Of a stretch of DNA of 64,000 nt, positions 52,309 through 64,000 are shown one piece after another. The DNA comes from JBCCOW01 sp039025855 (GTDB lineage: Bacteria > Planctomycetota > Phycisphaerae > Phycisphaerales > Phycisphaeraceae), in the NCBI GenBank assembly GCA_039025855.1, contig JBCCNL010000004.1:77008-141007 (forward strand), read 5' to 3'. Under the pieces are notes generated by a model. The model was not told where the DNA came from. It ran no database searches and saw only the letters and a program-made list of their open reading frames with translations. Each line of letters starts with the position of its first letter. Within the stretch, counting starts at the first letter, position 1. A program made the position numbers and the translations under genes.

Positions 52309-53199
52309 TCAACCCGACGCAACCACCGCCTCTGGCAGCTCCGGCGTCGCCCCCGCCTGACCCGCCACATACGCCCCGACCCGGTTCGCCAAGTCCGCAA
52401 CCTCTTGTAACGGCAGCCGCCTGGCCAACCCCACCAACACCGCCGCCGACACCGAGTCTCCCGCACCCACCGCATCCGCGCCCTCGCCCCGCTCGGACTC
52501 CGCCAGCACCCCGTCCACCACCCCGCTGGGCGTCACCAGCCGCGTACCCTCCGCCCCGCGCGTCACCACCACCCCGTCCAGCCCAAACGCCGACAGCATC
52601 CCCTCTGCCCCGTCGCACTGAAGCAACCCACACACCTCGTCCAGCTCCGCCCGGTTCAGCTTCACCCACGACGCGATCTCGCAGCTCCGCCGCAAAATCC
52701 GCGTGTCGTAGAACCGCTGCCGCAGATTCGCGTCGAACAACCGGACCCCATGCGTGCACGACTCCACAAACCGATAAATCGTGTTCCGGCTCTGCCCGTC
52801 CCGCTGCGCGAGCGACCCGAAACACACCGCGTCAGTCTCCTGTGCCAGCGTCTCCATCTGCGGGTCCCACTGCAGGTTGTCCCACGCCACCCGTTCCACG
52901 ATGTCATAGCTCGGCTCCCCCAATGCATCGACCCGCACGTAGACCTTCCCCGTCGCTCGGTCCGGATCGATCTGGACATGCTCCGTCGTCAGCCCCCGAG
53001 CCTTCAAGTCTTCCAGCATCATCTGCCCCAACCGGTCGTCCCCGATCCGCGACAGCACCACCCCCGCAACACCGTGCGCCTGCCCGAGCCGCTGGGCGTG
53101 TACCGCAACATTCAACGGCGCCCCGCCGAGGCGTTCTTCCCCGCCAACAATGTCGTACAACGCCTCTCCGAGGCCAACGATAGTGAACCGGCTGGTCAT
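52309..53199 (-). CDS. PfkB-family carbohydrate kinase (fructokinase-like)
   Basis: A 296-residue ribokinase-fold kinase. IVGLGEALYDIVGGEERLGGAPLNVAVHAQRLG at the N-terminus carries the substrate GG motif. The catalytic end is GADAVGAGDSVSAAVLVGL, where GAGD holds the base Asp. The sequence is closest to fructokinase-type members that start sugar use, but the substrate is inferred only. ATG at 53199 begins at the conserved strand; a longer frame reaches 53265. It is divergent from the large PQQ-propeller gene, with 117 bp between starts. Confidence 0.86.
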   Translation of the reverse strand: MTSRFTIVGLGEALYDIVGGEERLGGAPLNVAVHAQRLGQAHGVAGVVLSRIGDDRLGQMMLEDLKARGLTTEHVQIDPDRATGKVYVRVDALGEPSYDIVERVAWDNLQWDPQMETLAQETDAVCFGSLAQRDGQSRNTIYRFVESCTHGVRLFDANLRQRFYDTRILRRSCEIASWVKLNRAELDEVCGLLQCDGAEGMLSAFGLDGVVVTRGAEGTRLVTPSGVVDGVLAESERGEGADAVGAGDSVSAAVLVGLARRLPLQEVADLANRVGAYVAGQAGATPELPEAVVASG

Positions 53200-53316
53200 C
53201 TCCGCGTACCATAGCCACGCCGGCGTTGGCCTGCCGACCGGCACACCCGCCAAGCCTCCGCCCATCTTGTCTCCTCAACCGCCACGGCTCCCCATGCCAG
53301 GCCCCAGCAGCCGCCG

Positions 53317-56300
53317 ATGAAGACCCATCCTTCACGAACCGCACGCCGCGTCTCCCCCCTCACCCCGCTGGCGTTCGCTCTCTGTGCGTTGCCCCTCTTC
53401 GCTCATGCCGTCCACGCTCAGAACGCCCCCAGCAACCTCCCCATCTTCGTCAACGACTCCCGCGAAGCCCAGGAGCTCGCCGCCGAAACCCAGCGCCTCA
53501 TCGGCGAGAACCGCCACGACGCCGCGGCCGCCACCCTCCAACGCGTCCTCGACCGTCACGCCAACACCCTCATGGCCGTCACCGAAGACCGCTACGTCGC
53601 CACCTCCCTCTGGGCCCGCCAGGCCCTGCTCGACGACCGCACCCTCCTGGACGCCTACCGCCGACGCTTCCAGGCCGTTGCTGAGCACGCGTTCGGCCAA
53701 GCCCGCGCCGCCCGCGACGATGCCGAAGTCCTCCGCCTTATCCACCGCTACCCCCTGACCCGACAAGCCCTCGACGCCGGGCTCTGGCTCATCGCTCGCG
53801 ACCTCGAAGCCGCCCGCGGCCGACAGGCCCTCACGCTCATCCAACGCTTCGACAACCACCCCGACCGTGACGCTTCCGCCGCCACCCTCGACTACCTCGC
53901 CGGCGTTGCCGCCGCACTCGCCGACGACCCCATCCTCGCCGACACCTTCGCCGAACGCCTCCGACTCGCCGCCGACGACGACCAGCTCAACCAGCTCAAC
54001 GCCCTCCGCGGCTCCCTCCGCCCGCCCACCGACCACCCCGACGCCCACACCACTCTCAACGCCGCCGGCCCACTACCCGACCTCGGCCCCGAACCACCAC
54101 CCCTCACCGAACCCCTCTGGGTCCGCGACCTCGACGAAACCGACATCAACATCGGCGTCAAACCCGACGCCACCGAGCCCGACATCCGCATCCCCGTCCC
54201 CGGCCAGAACGACCTCATGCCCGGGGGCGTCCTCCCCGGCCAGCTCCCCAACGTCCGCCTGCAGGCCGCCCAAAACAACACCGGCAACCCTCGACCCATC
54301 ACCGTCCACCCCGCACTCGCCAACCGCCAGCTCCTGGTCAACGACGGCATCCACGTCCAGGCCATCGACCCCTTCTCCGGCAGGCTCCTCTGGCGCTTCG
54401 ACTTCACCGCCTTCTTCGACATGCCCAACTGGGAGCAGGAAGCCGGCGGCCGACGCATCCGTCAGTTCCAGCCCATGCCCGACGTCCGCGGCGTCGCCGT
54501 CCAAAGCCAACACGTCTACGCCATCCTTGGCTACGCCTTCCTCTACCAGCAAGCCAGCGACGCCCGCCGCCAGACCAACCTCGTCGCCCTCGACCAGGAG
54601 ACCGGCGAACTCCGCTGGCGCGTCAGCCCCACCACCCTCGACGCCTCACTCGAAGGCGGCTTCTTCTTCGGCACCCCGCTCGCCGGCCGTGACCACGTCT
54701 ACGTCATGGCCCGCAAAACCCAACGCCGAGGCTTCCACGACACCTACGCCCTCGCCCTCGACGCCGAGACCGGCCAACTCGCCTGGCGTGTCCACCTCTC
54801 GAGCGTCGCGCCCTACGGCTCACGGGTCAACCAGATGGCCCCGACCCTCATGTCCCTCAACCAAGGCACCCTCTACCTCACCGACGCCATCGGCACCGCC
54901 GCCGCCGTCGACGCCCGCTCCGGCACCGCACGCTGGGTCCGCATCCTCGCCGACGACGGGCTCACCGGACGCGACCGACTCCGTGTCCGACGCGAAGCCG
55001 CCGCCGGCCCGCCCGTCCGACTCCCCGCAGGCCTCGTCGTCCCCATCATCACCGGCCGACAACCCGCCTACGTCGTCGACCCCGACACCGGCGAAGACCG
55101 CTCCGACGACTTCCAGCTCAGCAGCCCACCCTGGACCACCTTCACCCAAGCCCGCGCCGCCGACGGCGACCTGCTCCTCATCGGACGTCAAGTCACCCGG
55201 CTCAATGGCCAAACCCTCGAGCCCATCTGGTCCCGCCAGACCAACCTCAACGCCGTCGGCCAATCCGCCCTCAGCCGCAACCATCTCGTCGTCGCCGGCA
55301 ACCGCGAGCTCGCCGTCCTCGACCTCAACAACGCCGGACGCATCATCCGCCAGCACGACGCCCTCACCGGCAGCCTCGCTGCTGGGCCCAACGCCCTGTT
55401 CCTCGTCAACCAGGAAAACGCTGCCGGCTACATGACCTGGGACCACGCCTACACCCGACTCCGCCGACAGATCGATCAGCTCCCCGAAGACCCCCAGCCC
55501 GCGCTCGGCCTCGCCTACCTCGGGTTCCGTAACGGCCGAGCCGAAGGCCTCCTCGAAGGCCTCGACCTCGCCGTCGAATCCGTCGAGCTCGCCGAAAACT
55601 CAGCCGCGACAACCAACAGCGCAGCCCCCGACACCCGAGAGCGTGTCATCCGCCAGATGCTCCTCTATGCCGCCGACCCCCGCACCGGCGACGCCGCCAA
55701 CGCCGACCCACGCCAAGCCATCCAGACCCGCCAGTCCATCTACGACCGCATCGCACTGCTCACCAGCAACGCCTCGCAGGAGGTCCGCTACCACCTCTCC
55801 ATCGCCCGGTTCTACACCGAGATCGACCGCCCCAGCGACGCCGTCGGGCACTACCAGGCCGTCCTCATGGACGACCTGCTCGCCAACGAACCCTACGCCC
55901 ACAGCTCCATCGCCCGCCGCGCCGGGCTCGAAGCCCGGCAACAGCTCCGCGGCCTCTTTGAACGTTTCGGGCCCTCCGTCTATGAGGCCTTCGACGCCCA
56001 GGCCGCCGTCCGCTTCGAGGAGATACAGCTCGACGGCACCGACTCGCCCGAGGCCCTCATCCGCCTCGCCGAGACCTTCCCCGTCGCCTCTGTTGCCCCC
56101 CGCGTCCTCGCCCTCGCCGCCACCCGTCTCGACCAGCGCGGCGACCTTTCCCGTGCCATTACCTTCTACCGCCGCGCCTTCCGCCAAGCCCGCGACCGCG
56201 ACACCCAAGCCCTCATCGCCGGCCAACTCGCCCACTGCTACACCCGAAACGATCGCCCCGCTGCCGCCATCCGCTGGCTCCAACGCCTCGACTCCCTCCA

Positions 56301-57846
56301 CCCCGGCCTCCTCCCCCTCGACCCCGCCGCCGACAACACCCCCACCGACCCCCTCGTCTGGGCCGACCGCCTCCGTTCCCTCCCCAACGCCCACCGCCTG
56401 GTCCCCACCTTCTCCGCCAAGTTTGAAGCGCCCTTCGTCCTCCCCGGGCGTATCATCCCCGCCGCGCCCAATGCCTACGCCCTTACCCCCGACCGCCTGC
56501 TGGTCCAGAACCGCGACCGCCTCGAGCTCTATCACACCCCCATCTCCAACGCGACGCCCCAGCCCGCGTGGAGCATCGAACTCCCCGAAGGCCCCGAACC
56601 CATCGAGGCCCTCGCCATCGACACCGACCGCTCCGTCCTCCACCTCAAGAACTCCAAACGCATCGTCTGCCTCTCCAACTTCGACGGCGGCGTCCTCTGG
56701 GAGATCCGCTCCCTCCCCGACCTCTTCGCCCCACTCACCCCCGAGATCAACACGCCCCAGCCCAACGCCGACGAACCCGACGACAACGTCGTCATCCGCG
56801 GACGCATCCGCGTCGAGGTCAACGGCCAAGTCGTCGAAGACCGCCGACTCGACCCCGACAACCGCTCCGCCGAACTCCGCGCCGCCCTCCAGCCCGTCGG
56901 CCCCCCGTTCCGACTCATCGCCACCGAATCCATCCTCTGCATCGTCAACCAGACAGGCCAGCTCGCCGCCATCGACCTCCACTCCGGCGACACCCTCTGG
57001 TCCCGCTCCTCCCGCATCGCCAACACCCTCCACGCCACCGCCAACGACAACCTCGTCGCCCTCGCCGGCGCCGCCCCCGGCCCCGGCAACTCAACCGCCT
57101 ACTGGGTCGCCGCCTTCGACCTCTACACCGGCGAACAAGCCTTCAACCCCCTCTCCTCCCGACACCGCCCACAATGGCTCGGGCTCAGCCCCGCCTCCCA
57201 GCTCATCTTCACCGCCAAGGACCGTGCCTACGCCTTCTCCACCGCCTCCGGCAGACGACTCTGGATCCAGCCCCAACTCGGGCTCACCCTCGCCGGCGAA
57301 GGCTGGGTCGGCGTCGATTACATCGCCCTCGCCGACGACGAACAGGGCATCACCCTCCTCGACCCCGCCGACGGCTCCATCCGCCGACGCGTCAGTGTCC
57401 GCAGCAACAGCCGACGACAGGCCCCCAACTTCCTCCCCACCGCAGGCGGGTTCTTCACCTGGTCCTCCCGCGGCCTCAAACACCTCCTCCCCACCGGCCA
57501 AACCAAGTGGGCCGACGGCCTTGCCCTCTACCAGGACCAGATCGCCTGGGCCGCCCCCGCACGCGACACCGTCGTCGCCATCCTCCAGAAGATCGACCCC
57601 AACCGCGGGCTCATGCCCTCCGAGCCCCTCGTCCCCCACCGCCTCGCCGTCTTCCACCGCGCCTCCGGCATGCTCATCGCTCAAACGGACCTCCCCGCCG
57701 TCTCGCGCCCAGGCCAGCTCCTCAACCCCGCCGCCCCGGGCGCCCAACGCTTCCTCCCCCCGCAAGCCCGCCTCCTCACCGATGCCCTCGCCGTCTCCCT
57801 CGAGCAGCACACCCTCCTCATCCCCGCCCGCCCGGGTACCCCCTGA
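53317..57846 (+). CDS. Very large secreted PQQ-propeller/TPR protein
   Basis: 1509 residues. A signal peptide (residues 1-35, cleaved near HAVHAQN) sends it out of the cytoplasm. The N-terminal 250 residues are helical and TPR-like (AAAATLQRVLDRHANTLMAV). Then come PQQ-type beta-propeller blades: NDGIHVQAIDPFSGRLLWRF, LVALDQETGELRWRVS and ALALDAETGQLAWRVH, the repeated LDxxTGxxxWxx pattern, with a second propeller near residues 1050-1450 (GDTLWSRSSRI, ADGSIRRRV). A helical TPR stretch joins them. The layout resembles BamB-like or quinoprotein-dehydrogenase-like planctomycete proteins, but the PQQ ligands cannot be confirmed. Function unknown. Confidence 0.75.
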   Translation: MKTHPSRTARRVSPLTPLAFALCALPLFAHAVHAQNAPSNLPIFVNDSREAQELAAETQRLIGENRHDAAAATLQRVLDRHANTLMAVTEDRYVATSLWARQALLDDRTLLDAYRRRFQAVAEHAFGQARAARDDAEVLRLIHRYPLTRQALDAGLWLIARDLEAARGRQALTLIQRFDNHPDRDASAATLDYLAGVAAALADDPILADTFAERLRLAADDDQLNQLNALRGSLRPPTDHPDAHTTLNAAGPLPDLGPEPPPLTEPLWVRDLDETDINIGVKPDATEPDIRIPVPGQNDLMPGGVLPGQLPNVRLQAAQNNTGNPRPITVHPALANRQLLVNDGIHVQAIDPFSGRLLWRFDFTAFFDMPNWEQEAGGRRIRQFQPMPDVRGVAVQSQHVYAILGYAFLYQQASDARRQTNLVALDQETGELRWRVSPTTLDASLEGGFFFGTPLAGRDHVYVMARKTQRRGFHDTYALALDAETGQLAWRVHLSSVAPYGSRVNQMAPTLMSLNQGTLYLTDAIGTAAAVDARSGTARWVRILADDGLTGRDRLRVRREAAAGPPVRLPAGLVVPIITGRQPAYVVDPDTGEDRSDDFQLSSPPWTTFTQARAADGDLLLIGRQVTRLNGQTLEPIWSRQTNLNAVGQSALSRNHLVVAGNRELAVLDLNNAGRIIRQHDALTGSLAAGPNALFLVNQENAAGYMTWDHAYTRLRRQIDQLPEDPQPALGLAYLGFRNGRAEGLLEGLDLAVESVELAENSAATTNSAAPDTRERVIRQMLLYAADPRTGDAANADPRQAIQTRQSIYDRIALLTSNASQEVRYHLSIARFYTEIDRPSDAVGHYQAVLMDDLLANEPYAHSSIARRAGLEARQQLRGLFERFGPSVYEAFDAQAAVRFEEIQLDGTDSPEALIRLAETFPVASVAPRVLALAATRLDQRGDLSRAITFYRRAFRQARDRDTQALIAGQLAHCYTRNDRPAAAIRWLQRLDSLHPGLLPLDPAADNTPTDPLVWADRLRSLPNAHRLVPTFSAKFEAPFVLPGRIIPAAPNAYALTPDRLLVQNRDRLELYHTPISNATPQPAWSIELPEGPEPIEALAIDTDRSVLHLKNSKRIVCLSNFDGGVLWEIRSLPDLFAPLTPEINTPQPNADEPDDNVVIRGRIRVEVNGQVVEDRRLDPDNRSAELRAALQPVGPPFRLIATESILCIVNQTGQLAAIDLHSGDTLWSRSSRIANTLHATANDNLVALAGAAPGPGNSTAYWVAAFDLYTGEQAFNPLSSRHRPQWLGLSPASQLIFTAKDRAYAFSTASGRRLWIQPQLGLTLAGEGWVGVDYIALADDEQGITLLDPADGSIRRRVSVRSNSRRQAPNFLPTAGGFFTWSSRGLKHLLPTGQTKWADGLALYQDQIAWAAPARDTVVAILQKIDPNRGLMPSEPLVPHRLAVFHRASGMLIAQTDLPAVSRPGQLLNPAAPGAQRFLPPQARLLTDALAVSLEQHTLLIPARPGTP

Positions 57847-57858
57847 AACACCCCTCCG

Positions 57859-57882
57859 TTTAGCGGCGGGGTTTACCCCGCC
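57859..57882. repeat. Palindromic repeat, family C copy 3, between the propeller gene and glyA
   Basis: GTTTAGC followed by a perfect 7-bp stem GGCGGGG / CCCCGCC with loop TTTA (57865-57882), 19 bp after the propeller-gene stop. The TTTAGC entry resembles the elements at 38373 and 39687. It may act as a terminator or processing site. Confidence 0.55.
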
Positions 57883-57959
57883 AGCCCGCAAGACAGTCCG
57901 CCCCACTCAACCTACTATTCCTCCAAGCGAAGCGACCCCTCCAACCCCCGCCACACACT

Positions 57960-59273
57960 ATGACCACCGCCACCCCTACCGCCACCGAGTCACCCGCCGC
58001 CGACCAGCTCCTCCAGGACGTCCTCCAGCCCACCGACCCCGCGATCGCCAAGCTCATCGCCGCCGAGCAGCTCCGCCAGGAGCACACCCTCGAGATGATC
58101 GCCTCCGAGAACCACACCTCCCCCGCGGTCATGGCCACCGTCGGCTCCTGCCTCACCAACAAATACGCCGAGGGCTACCCCGGCAAACGCTACTACTCCG
58201 GCTGCACCTACTACGACCAGATCGAGTCCCTCGCCATCGACCGCGCCTGCGAACTCTTCAACGCCGGCTACGCCAACGTCCAGCCCCACTCCGGTGCCAA
58301 CGCCAACCTCGCCGTCTTCATGGCCACCCTCAACCCCGGCGACACCTACCTCTCCATCGAACTCTCCGAAGGCGGACACCTCACCCACGGCAGCCCCGTC
58401 AACCTCTCCGGCAAATGGTTCAAGCCCGTCCACTACCCCCTGATCAACGACGAATCCTCCGACCGCAACGGACACATCGACTACGAACAGGTCCTCGCCC
58501 TCGCCAAGCAACACAAGCCCAAGCTCATCATCTGCGGCTTCTCCGCCTACCCCCGCACCATCGACTTCGCCAAGTTCCGCGAAGCCGCCGACGCCTGCGG
58601 AGCCACCCTCCTCGCCGACATCTCCCATATCTCCGGCCTCATCGCCGGCGGCTCCCACCCCTCGCCCTTCCCCCACTGCGACATCGTCAGCACCACCACC
58701 CACAAAACCCTCCGCGGCCCCCGCGGCGGCCTCCTCCTCACCAACGACGAGGAGATGGCCAAGGCCCTCAACAAGGCCATCTTCCCCGGCTCCCAGGGCG
58801 GCCCCCTCATGCACGTCATCGCCGGCAAAGCCGTCGCCTTCGGCGAAGCCCTCAAGCCCGAGTTCCAGACCTACGCCCAGCAAGTAATCACCAACGCCCA
58901 GGCCCTCGCCACCGAACTGCTCAACAAGGGCTACACCCTCGCCTCCGGCGGCACCGACAACCACCTCCTGCTTATCGACCTCCGGCCCACCACCCCCGAC
59001 CTCACCGGCAAGCTCGGTGCCGAATACCTCGAACAGGCCGGCATCATCGCCAACCGTAACACCGTCCCCAACGAAACCCGCAGCCCCTTCCAGACCTCCG
59101 GCGTCCGCCTCGGCACCCCCGCCCTCACCACCCGCGGCCTCACCGAAACCCACATGCCCCAGGTCGCCGACCTCCTCCACCGCGCCCTGTCCTCCGAAGG
59201 TGACGCCGCAACCCTCGACACCATCCGCCACGAAGTCGTCGATCTCTGCAAACAGTTCCCCATGCCCCACTGA
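57960..59273 (+). CDS. glyA: Serine hydroxymethyltransferase
   Basis: A 437-residue PLP enzyme that interconverts serine and glycine with tetrahydrofolate, the main one-carbon source. Motifs are LEMIASENHTSPAVM, TNKYAEGYPGKRYYSGC, NVQPHSGANANLAVF, the PLP lysine in VSTTTHKTLRGPRGG (about residue 251) and the C-terminal RSPFQTSGVRLGTPALTTRG. An extra 20-residue Thr/Ala-rich N-terminus precedes the family core. ATG at 57960 is the only good start. It is followed by a 9-bp-stem hairpin at 59297-59317. Confidence 0.96.
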   Translation: MTTATPTATESPAADQLLQDVLQPTDPAIAKLIAAEQLRQEHTLEMIASENHTSPAVMATVGSCLTNKYAEGYPGKRYYSGCTYYDQIESLAIDRACELFNAGYANVQPHSGANANLAVFMATLNPGDTYLSIELSEGGHLTHGSPVNLSGKWFKPVHYPLINDESSDRNGHIDYEQVLALAKQHKPKLIICGFSAYPRTIDFAKFREAADACGATLLADISHISGLIAGGSHPSPFPHCDIVSTTTHKTLRGPRGGLLLTNDEEMAKALNKAIFPGSQGGPLMHVIAGKAVAFGEALKPEFQTYAQQVITNAQALATELLNKGYTLASGGTDNHLLLIDLRPTTPDLTGKLGAEYLEQAGIIANRNTVPNETRSPFQTSGVRLGTPALTTRGLTETHMPQVADLLHRALSSEGDAATLDTIRHEVVDLCKQFPMPH

Positions 59274-59599
59274 CCGGTCCGCGTACCACGCAGCGAGCCG
59301 GGGCGTGTCGCCCCGGCCGACCCGGCGCAAACCCTCGCCTCCACCGGGTCTTTTCGACACCGACAAGGCCCACCGACGCCCTCGACGCGGCCACCGCTAT
59401 TCCTATCCCTACTCCTTCCCGACACGCCCCCTGAACCCTTCCGGGGCCCCGCCTCGCGGGGGCAAACTTACGCAAGACCTTGCAACTCGGCCCGAGGGCA
59501 GTAAGGTGATGCACTTGGGGTGAATGCCGGGCAAAGCCGGGCATCCCCTAAGCCTGCTCGTACAGCGCCCCGGTTCCTTGGTCGTGGAGGAGAAGAGTG
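59274..59599. other. 326-bp region with consecutive stem-loops upstream of the FG-GAP/PEP-CTERM gene
   Basis: Starting after glyA: a perfect 9-bp stem GCCGGGGCG / CGCCCCGGC (59297-59317), a CCCCGC/GCGGGG hairpin (59447-59461), a stem with outer ACCTT/AAGGT and inner CTCG/CGAG (59477-59507), and a long stem CTT(G/A)GGG, ATGCC, GGC pairing over 59514-59552. The ribosome site GGAGGAG follows at 59586-59592. The last two stems could be a structured leader of the downstream gene. Confidence 0.5.
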
Positions 59600-61230
59600 A
59601 TGTCTGGTTTCAATACGTGGCGTTCGGTCAAGCCTTTTCTAGCCCGGTCAGTGCTGGGGTTGGTGCCCGTGATGGGGGCGGCGGGGGCGGTCGCCCAAAC
59701 CGACCCCACGTTCAAGCTCACCGCCGACGACGCCTCGGCGAATGACCAGTTGGGCTTTTCGGTCGCGATCAACGGCACCACCGCGGTGGTCGGGGCCGTC
59801 CTCGACGACGACGGCGGCAGCAACTCCGGCTCGGCGTACCTCTTCGACACCACTACCGGAAACCCCACTTTCAAGCTCACCGCGGCCGACGCCACGGCGG
59901 GTGACCAGTTCGGCCAGTCTGTCGCGATCAACGGCACCACCGCGGTGGTCGGGGCCGTCCTCGACGACGACGGCGGCAGCAACTCCGGCTCGGCGTACCT
60001 CTTCGACACCACCACCGGCAACCAGACGTTCAAGCTCACCGCCGCCGACGCCGCGGCGGATGACCAGTTCGGCTATTCGGTCGGGATCAGCGGCACCACC
60101 GCCGTGGTCGGGGCCCGGCTCGACAACGACGGCGGTAGTGACTCTGGCTCGGCGTACCTCTTCGACACCACCACTGGCAACCAGACGTTCAAGCTCACCG
60201 CCGCCGACGCCGCGGCGAATGACTGGTTCGGCTATTCGGTTGGGATCAGCGGCACCACCGCCATAGTCGGGGCTCTTTTGGACGACGACGCGGCAGCGGT
60301 TCCGGCTCGGCACAACTTTTCGACACCACCACCGGCAACCCCACGCTCAAGCTCACTGCGGCCGACGCCGCGGCGGATGACCAGTTCGGCCATTCGGTCG
60401 GAATCAGCGGCACCACCGCCGTGGTCGGGGCTCACCTCGACGACGATGGCGGCAGCAACTCTGGCTCGGCGTACCTCTTCGACACCACCACCGGGAACCA
60501 GACGTTTAAGCTCACCGCGTCAGACGCTGCGGCGGATGACCGGTTTGGCCGTTCGGTTGGGATCAGCGGCACCACCGCCGTGGTCGGGGCCTGGTTAGAC
60601 GACGACGGCGGCAGCAACTCTGGCTCGGCGTACCTCTTCGACACCACCACCGGCAACCAGATCGGCAAGCTCACCGCCTTCGATGTCGCGGCGACTGACT
60701 TATTCGGCTATTCGGTCGGGATCAGCGGCACCACCACCGTGGTCGGGGCGCTTTTTGACGACGACGCCGGCGGCAACTCGGGCTCGGCGTACCTCTTCGG
60801 CCAGGACCAGCTCACCGTAGCGCCTACCACCGGCACCCTCGCCTTCGAGGTCGCCGTCCCCGGCATCCCCGCGACCTTCCTCGATGGCATCACGCTGACC
60901 AACACCGGCGACCCCGGCACGCTCATCGACGTCACCGGCTTCCTGCTCACCGGCGACGACGCCGGCCTCTTCACCCTGCCCGGCTACGCCGACGCCACCC
61001 TCACCGCCGGTACCGCAGACCAGGTCGACTACGACCTGTTCTTCAGCGGCGGCCCCGAAGGCACCTACACCGCGATGCTCACCCTGTTCACCGATTCGGG
61101 CAACGCCAGCTTCGACCTCAGCGTGACCGTGATCCCCGAGCCCGCCTCCCTCGCCCTGCTCGTCCTCGGCGGCGCCGCCTTGCTCACCCGACGCCGAGAC
61201 GACAGCCGAGACGACCCGGTCGATGAGTGA
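59600..61230 (+). pseudogene. FG-GAP-repeat PEP-CTERM protein broken by a -1 frameshift
   Basis: A signal peptide (VLGLVPVMGAAGAVAQ) leads into seven tandem 53-residue FG-GAP-type units. Each reads roughly TFKLTAADAAADDQFGYSVG, then ISGTTAVVGA, LDDDGGSNSGSAYLFDTTTG and N(Q/P); these are beta-propeller blades. In unit 4 one G is missing near 60289-60291 (GACGACGACGCGGC where other units have GACGACGACGGCGGC). The frame changes and the first product ends at 60598. Restoring the base gives a continuous protein of about 540 residues ending in a tail with VIPEPASLALLVLGGAALLTRRR, a PEP-CTERM signal. ATG at 59600 has GGAGGAG upstream. The break may be a real mutation, phase variation or a sequencing error. 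Confidence 0.75.
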
Positions 61231-61704
61231 TGGACCCCGTGGCGGGTAGGTGGGTGGGAGTGGGTGGGGGCGGGCGCAAGCAGGTGGCGGCCGACCAGTC
61301 GAGCCTCCTGACAACGCACATCGCGATCCCGCTAAAGCAAAACGCGTGAATAAACGCCATGGTGAAACAGCCGCACCGCGACGCGGGGCGGGCACGACGA
61401 GCGTAGCTCGTCGGCTACAGGGTCGAAGTTCACGCCAGCCGCTCTAATGGCCAAATCAGCCGTCACGGATTCGAGCTGCCATTTGCGGAGGCTCTGGGCC
61501 AAGCTCAGATGCGTACCGGGTCCCGGCATGCCCGCATGATGCCACAGGCCGAGAGGTGATTAACCCAGAACCTCAGCGGTGCCCGACTTGGCGTGGACCC
61601 CACAAACCCGAATGGCGAACAACTGATCCGCCTCACCGAACACGTCCGTGTTGAGCAGTACCCCGTGATAGCTGCGGTACGACGCATCGCCGGACGCCAA
61701 CGGC
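61231..61704. other. 474-bp region without a supported gene
   Basis: Convergent spacer between the FG-GAP/PEP-CTERM gene and a HEAT-repeat gene. It contains the family-A palindrome at 61396-61418. Short open frames on both strands look partly protein-like (minus strand SYHGVLLNTDVFGEADQLFA; plus strand LIRLTEHVRVEQYPVIAAV) but have no start site or family match; a decayed gene fragment is possible. Confidence 0.35.
61396..61418. repeat. Palindromic repeat, family A copy 5 (GCGTAGC core)
   Basis: Perfect stem GACGAGC / GCTCGTC around loop GTA, followed by GGCTAC. Its first 22 bases are identical to the copy at 18916. It lies in the non-coding convergent region. Confidence 0.8.
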
Positions 61705-63960
<2,256 letters not shown>

Positions 63961-64000
63961 ACCAAAAAAACACCCCCACACCCCACCAAAACCACCAAAC

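Noticed and set aside
55643..59059. 1138-residue plus-strand open frame
   Set aside because: Out of frame with the propeller and glyA genes; Pro/Ser/Arg-rich composition shows it is a shadow.
59461..59560. c-di-GMP-I (GEMM) riboswitch
   Set aside because: A GGCAAAC-like start and two stems are present, but the conserved CGCAAAGCC block and tetraloop do not follow in the right order.

Overview
This is high-GC bacterial chromosomal DNA, most likely from a planctomycete of the class Phycisphaerae. The evidence is two secreted proteins with PEP-CTERM sorting tails, an MJ0042-type zinc ribbon, large secreted PQQ-propeller and HEAT/TPR proteins, an exported nickel superoxide dismutase, and many intergenic palindromes typical of planctomycete genomes. 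The phylum assignment is an inference from gene content. I recognised no rRNA or tRNA gene, CRISPR array, insertion sequence or phage.

Layout. 0-11 kb: the 5' part of hisI, thrC, a TIM-barrel isomerase, a class-I amidotransferase, lspA, a DksA-like protein with a histone-like basic tail, a thioredoxin-fold protein, leuD, a HEAT-type lipoprotein, and a TPR protein divergent from it. 11-17.7 kb: pssA, a zinc-ribbon protein, the methionine cluster metY / small membrane protein / metX-metW fusion, sodN, and an AraC-VOC fusion. 17.7-25.7 kb, minus strand: a methyltransferase, a TauE/SafE permease, tatA, and the fatty-acid/phospholipid cluster rpmF-plsX-fabH-fabD-fabG-acpP-fabF. 26-33.8 kb: an APH-fold kinase, an acyltransferase-3, a DMT transporter, uxaE (minus strand), a membrane protein, and a ClC channel. 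33.8-37.5 kb, minus strand: a phosphohexomutase, a GT11-like fucosyltransferase and glnA. 37.6-50 kb: a giant LptC/OstA-like protein, a PfkB kinase, gltX-EVE, a radical SAM protein, clpC and an HDOD-GGDEF protein. 50-64 kb: asd, a PEP-CTERM protein, a second PfkB kinase, a 1509-residue PQQ-propeller protein, glyA, a frameshifted FG-GAP/PEP-CTERM gene, and a 5'-incomplete HEAT-repeat protein ending in an artefactual poly-C tract.

How the genes fit together. The window is mostly core metabolism. thrC and asd (aspartate family), metY/metXW (methionine), leuD (leucine), hisI (histidine), glyA (one-carbon) and glnA (nitrogen) cover amino-acid synthesis. rpmF-to-fabF with pssA covers membrane lipid synthesis. 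lspA, tatA, the LptC-like protein, the fucosyltransferase, the acyltransferase and the PEP-CTERM proteins belong to the cell envelope.

Most unusual observations: families of short palindromes, some translated in frame inside genes or supplying stop codons; the metX-metW fusion; a DksA-like protein with a degenerate zinc finger and H1-like tail; a glutamine synthetase with Ser at the adenylylation-Tyr position; an AraC DNA-binding domain fused to a VOC domain; a promoter implying a leaderless mRNA; and a structured leader before a repeat gene broken by a single-base frameshift.
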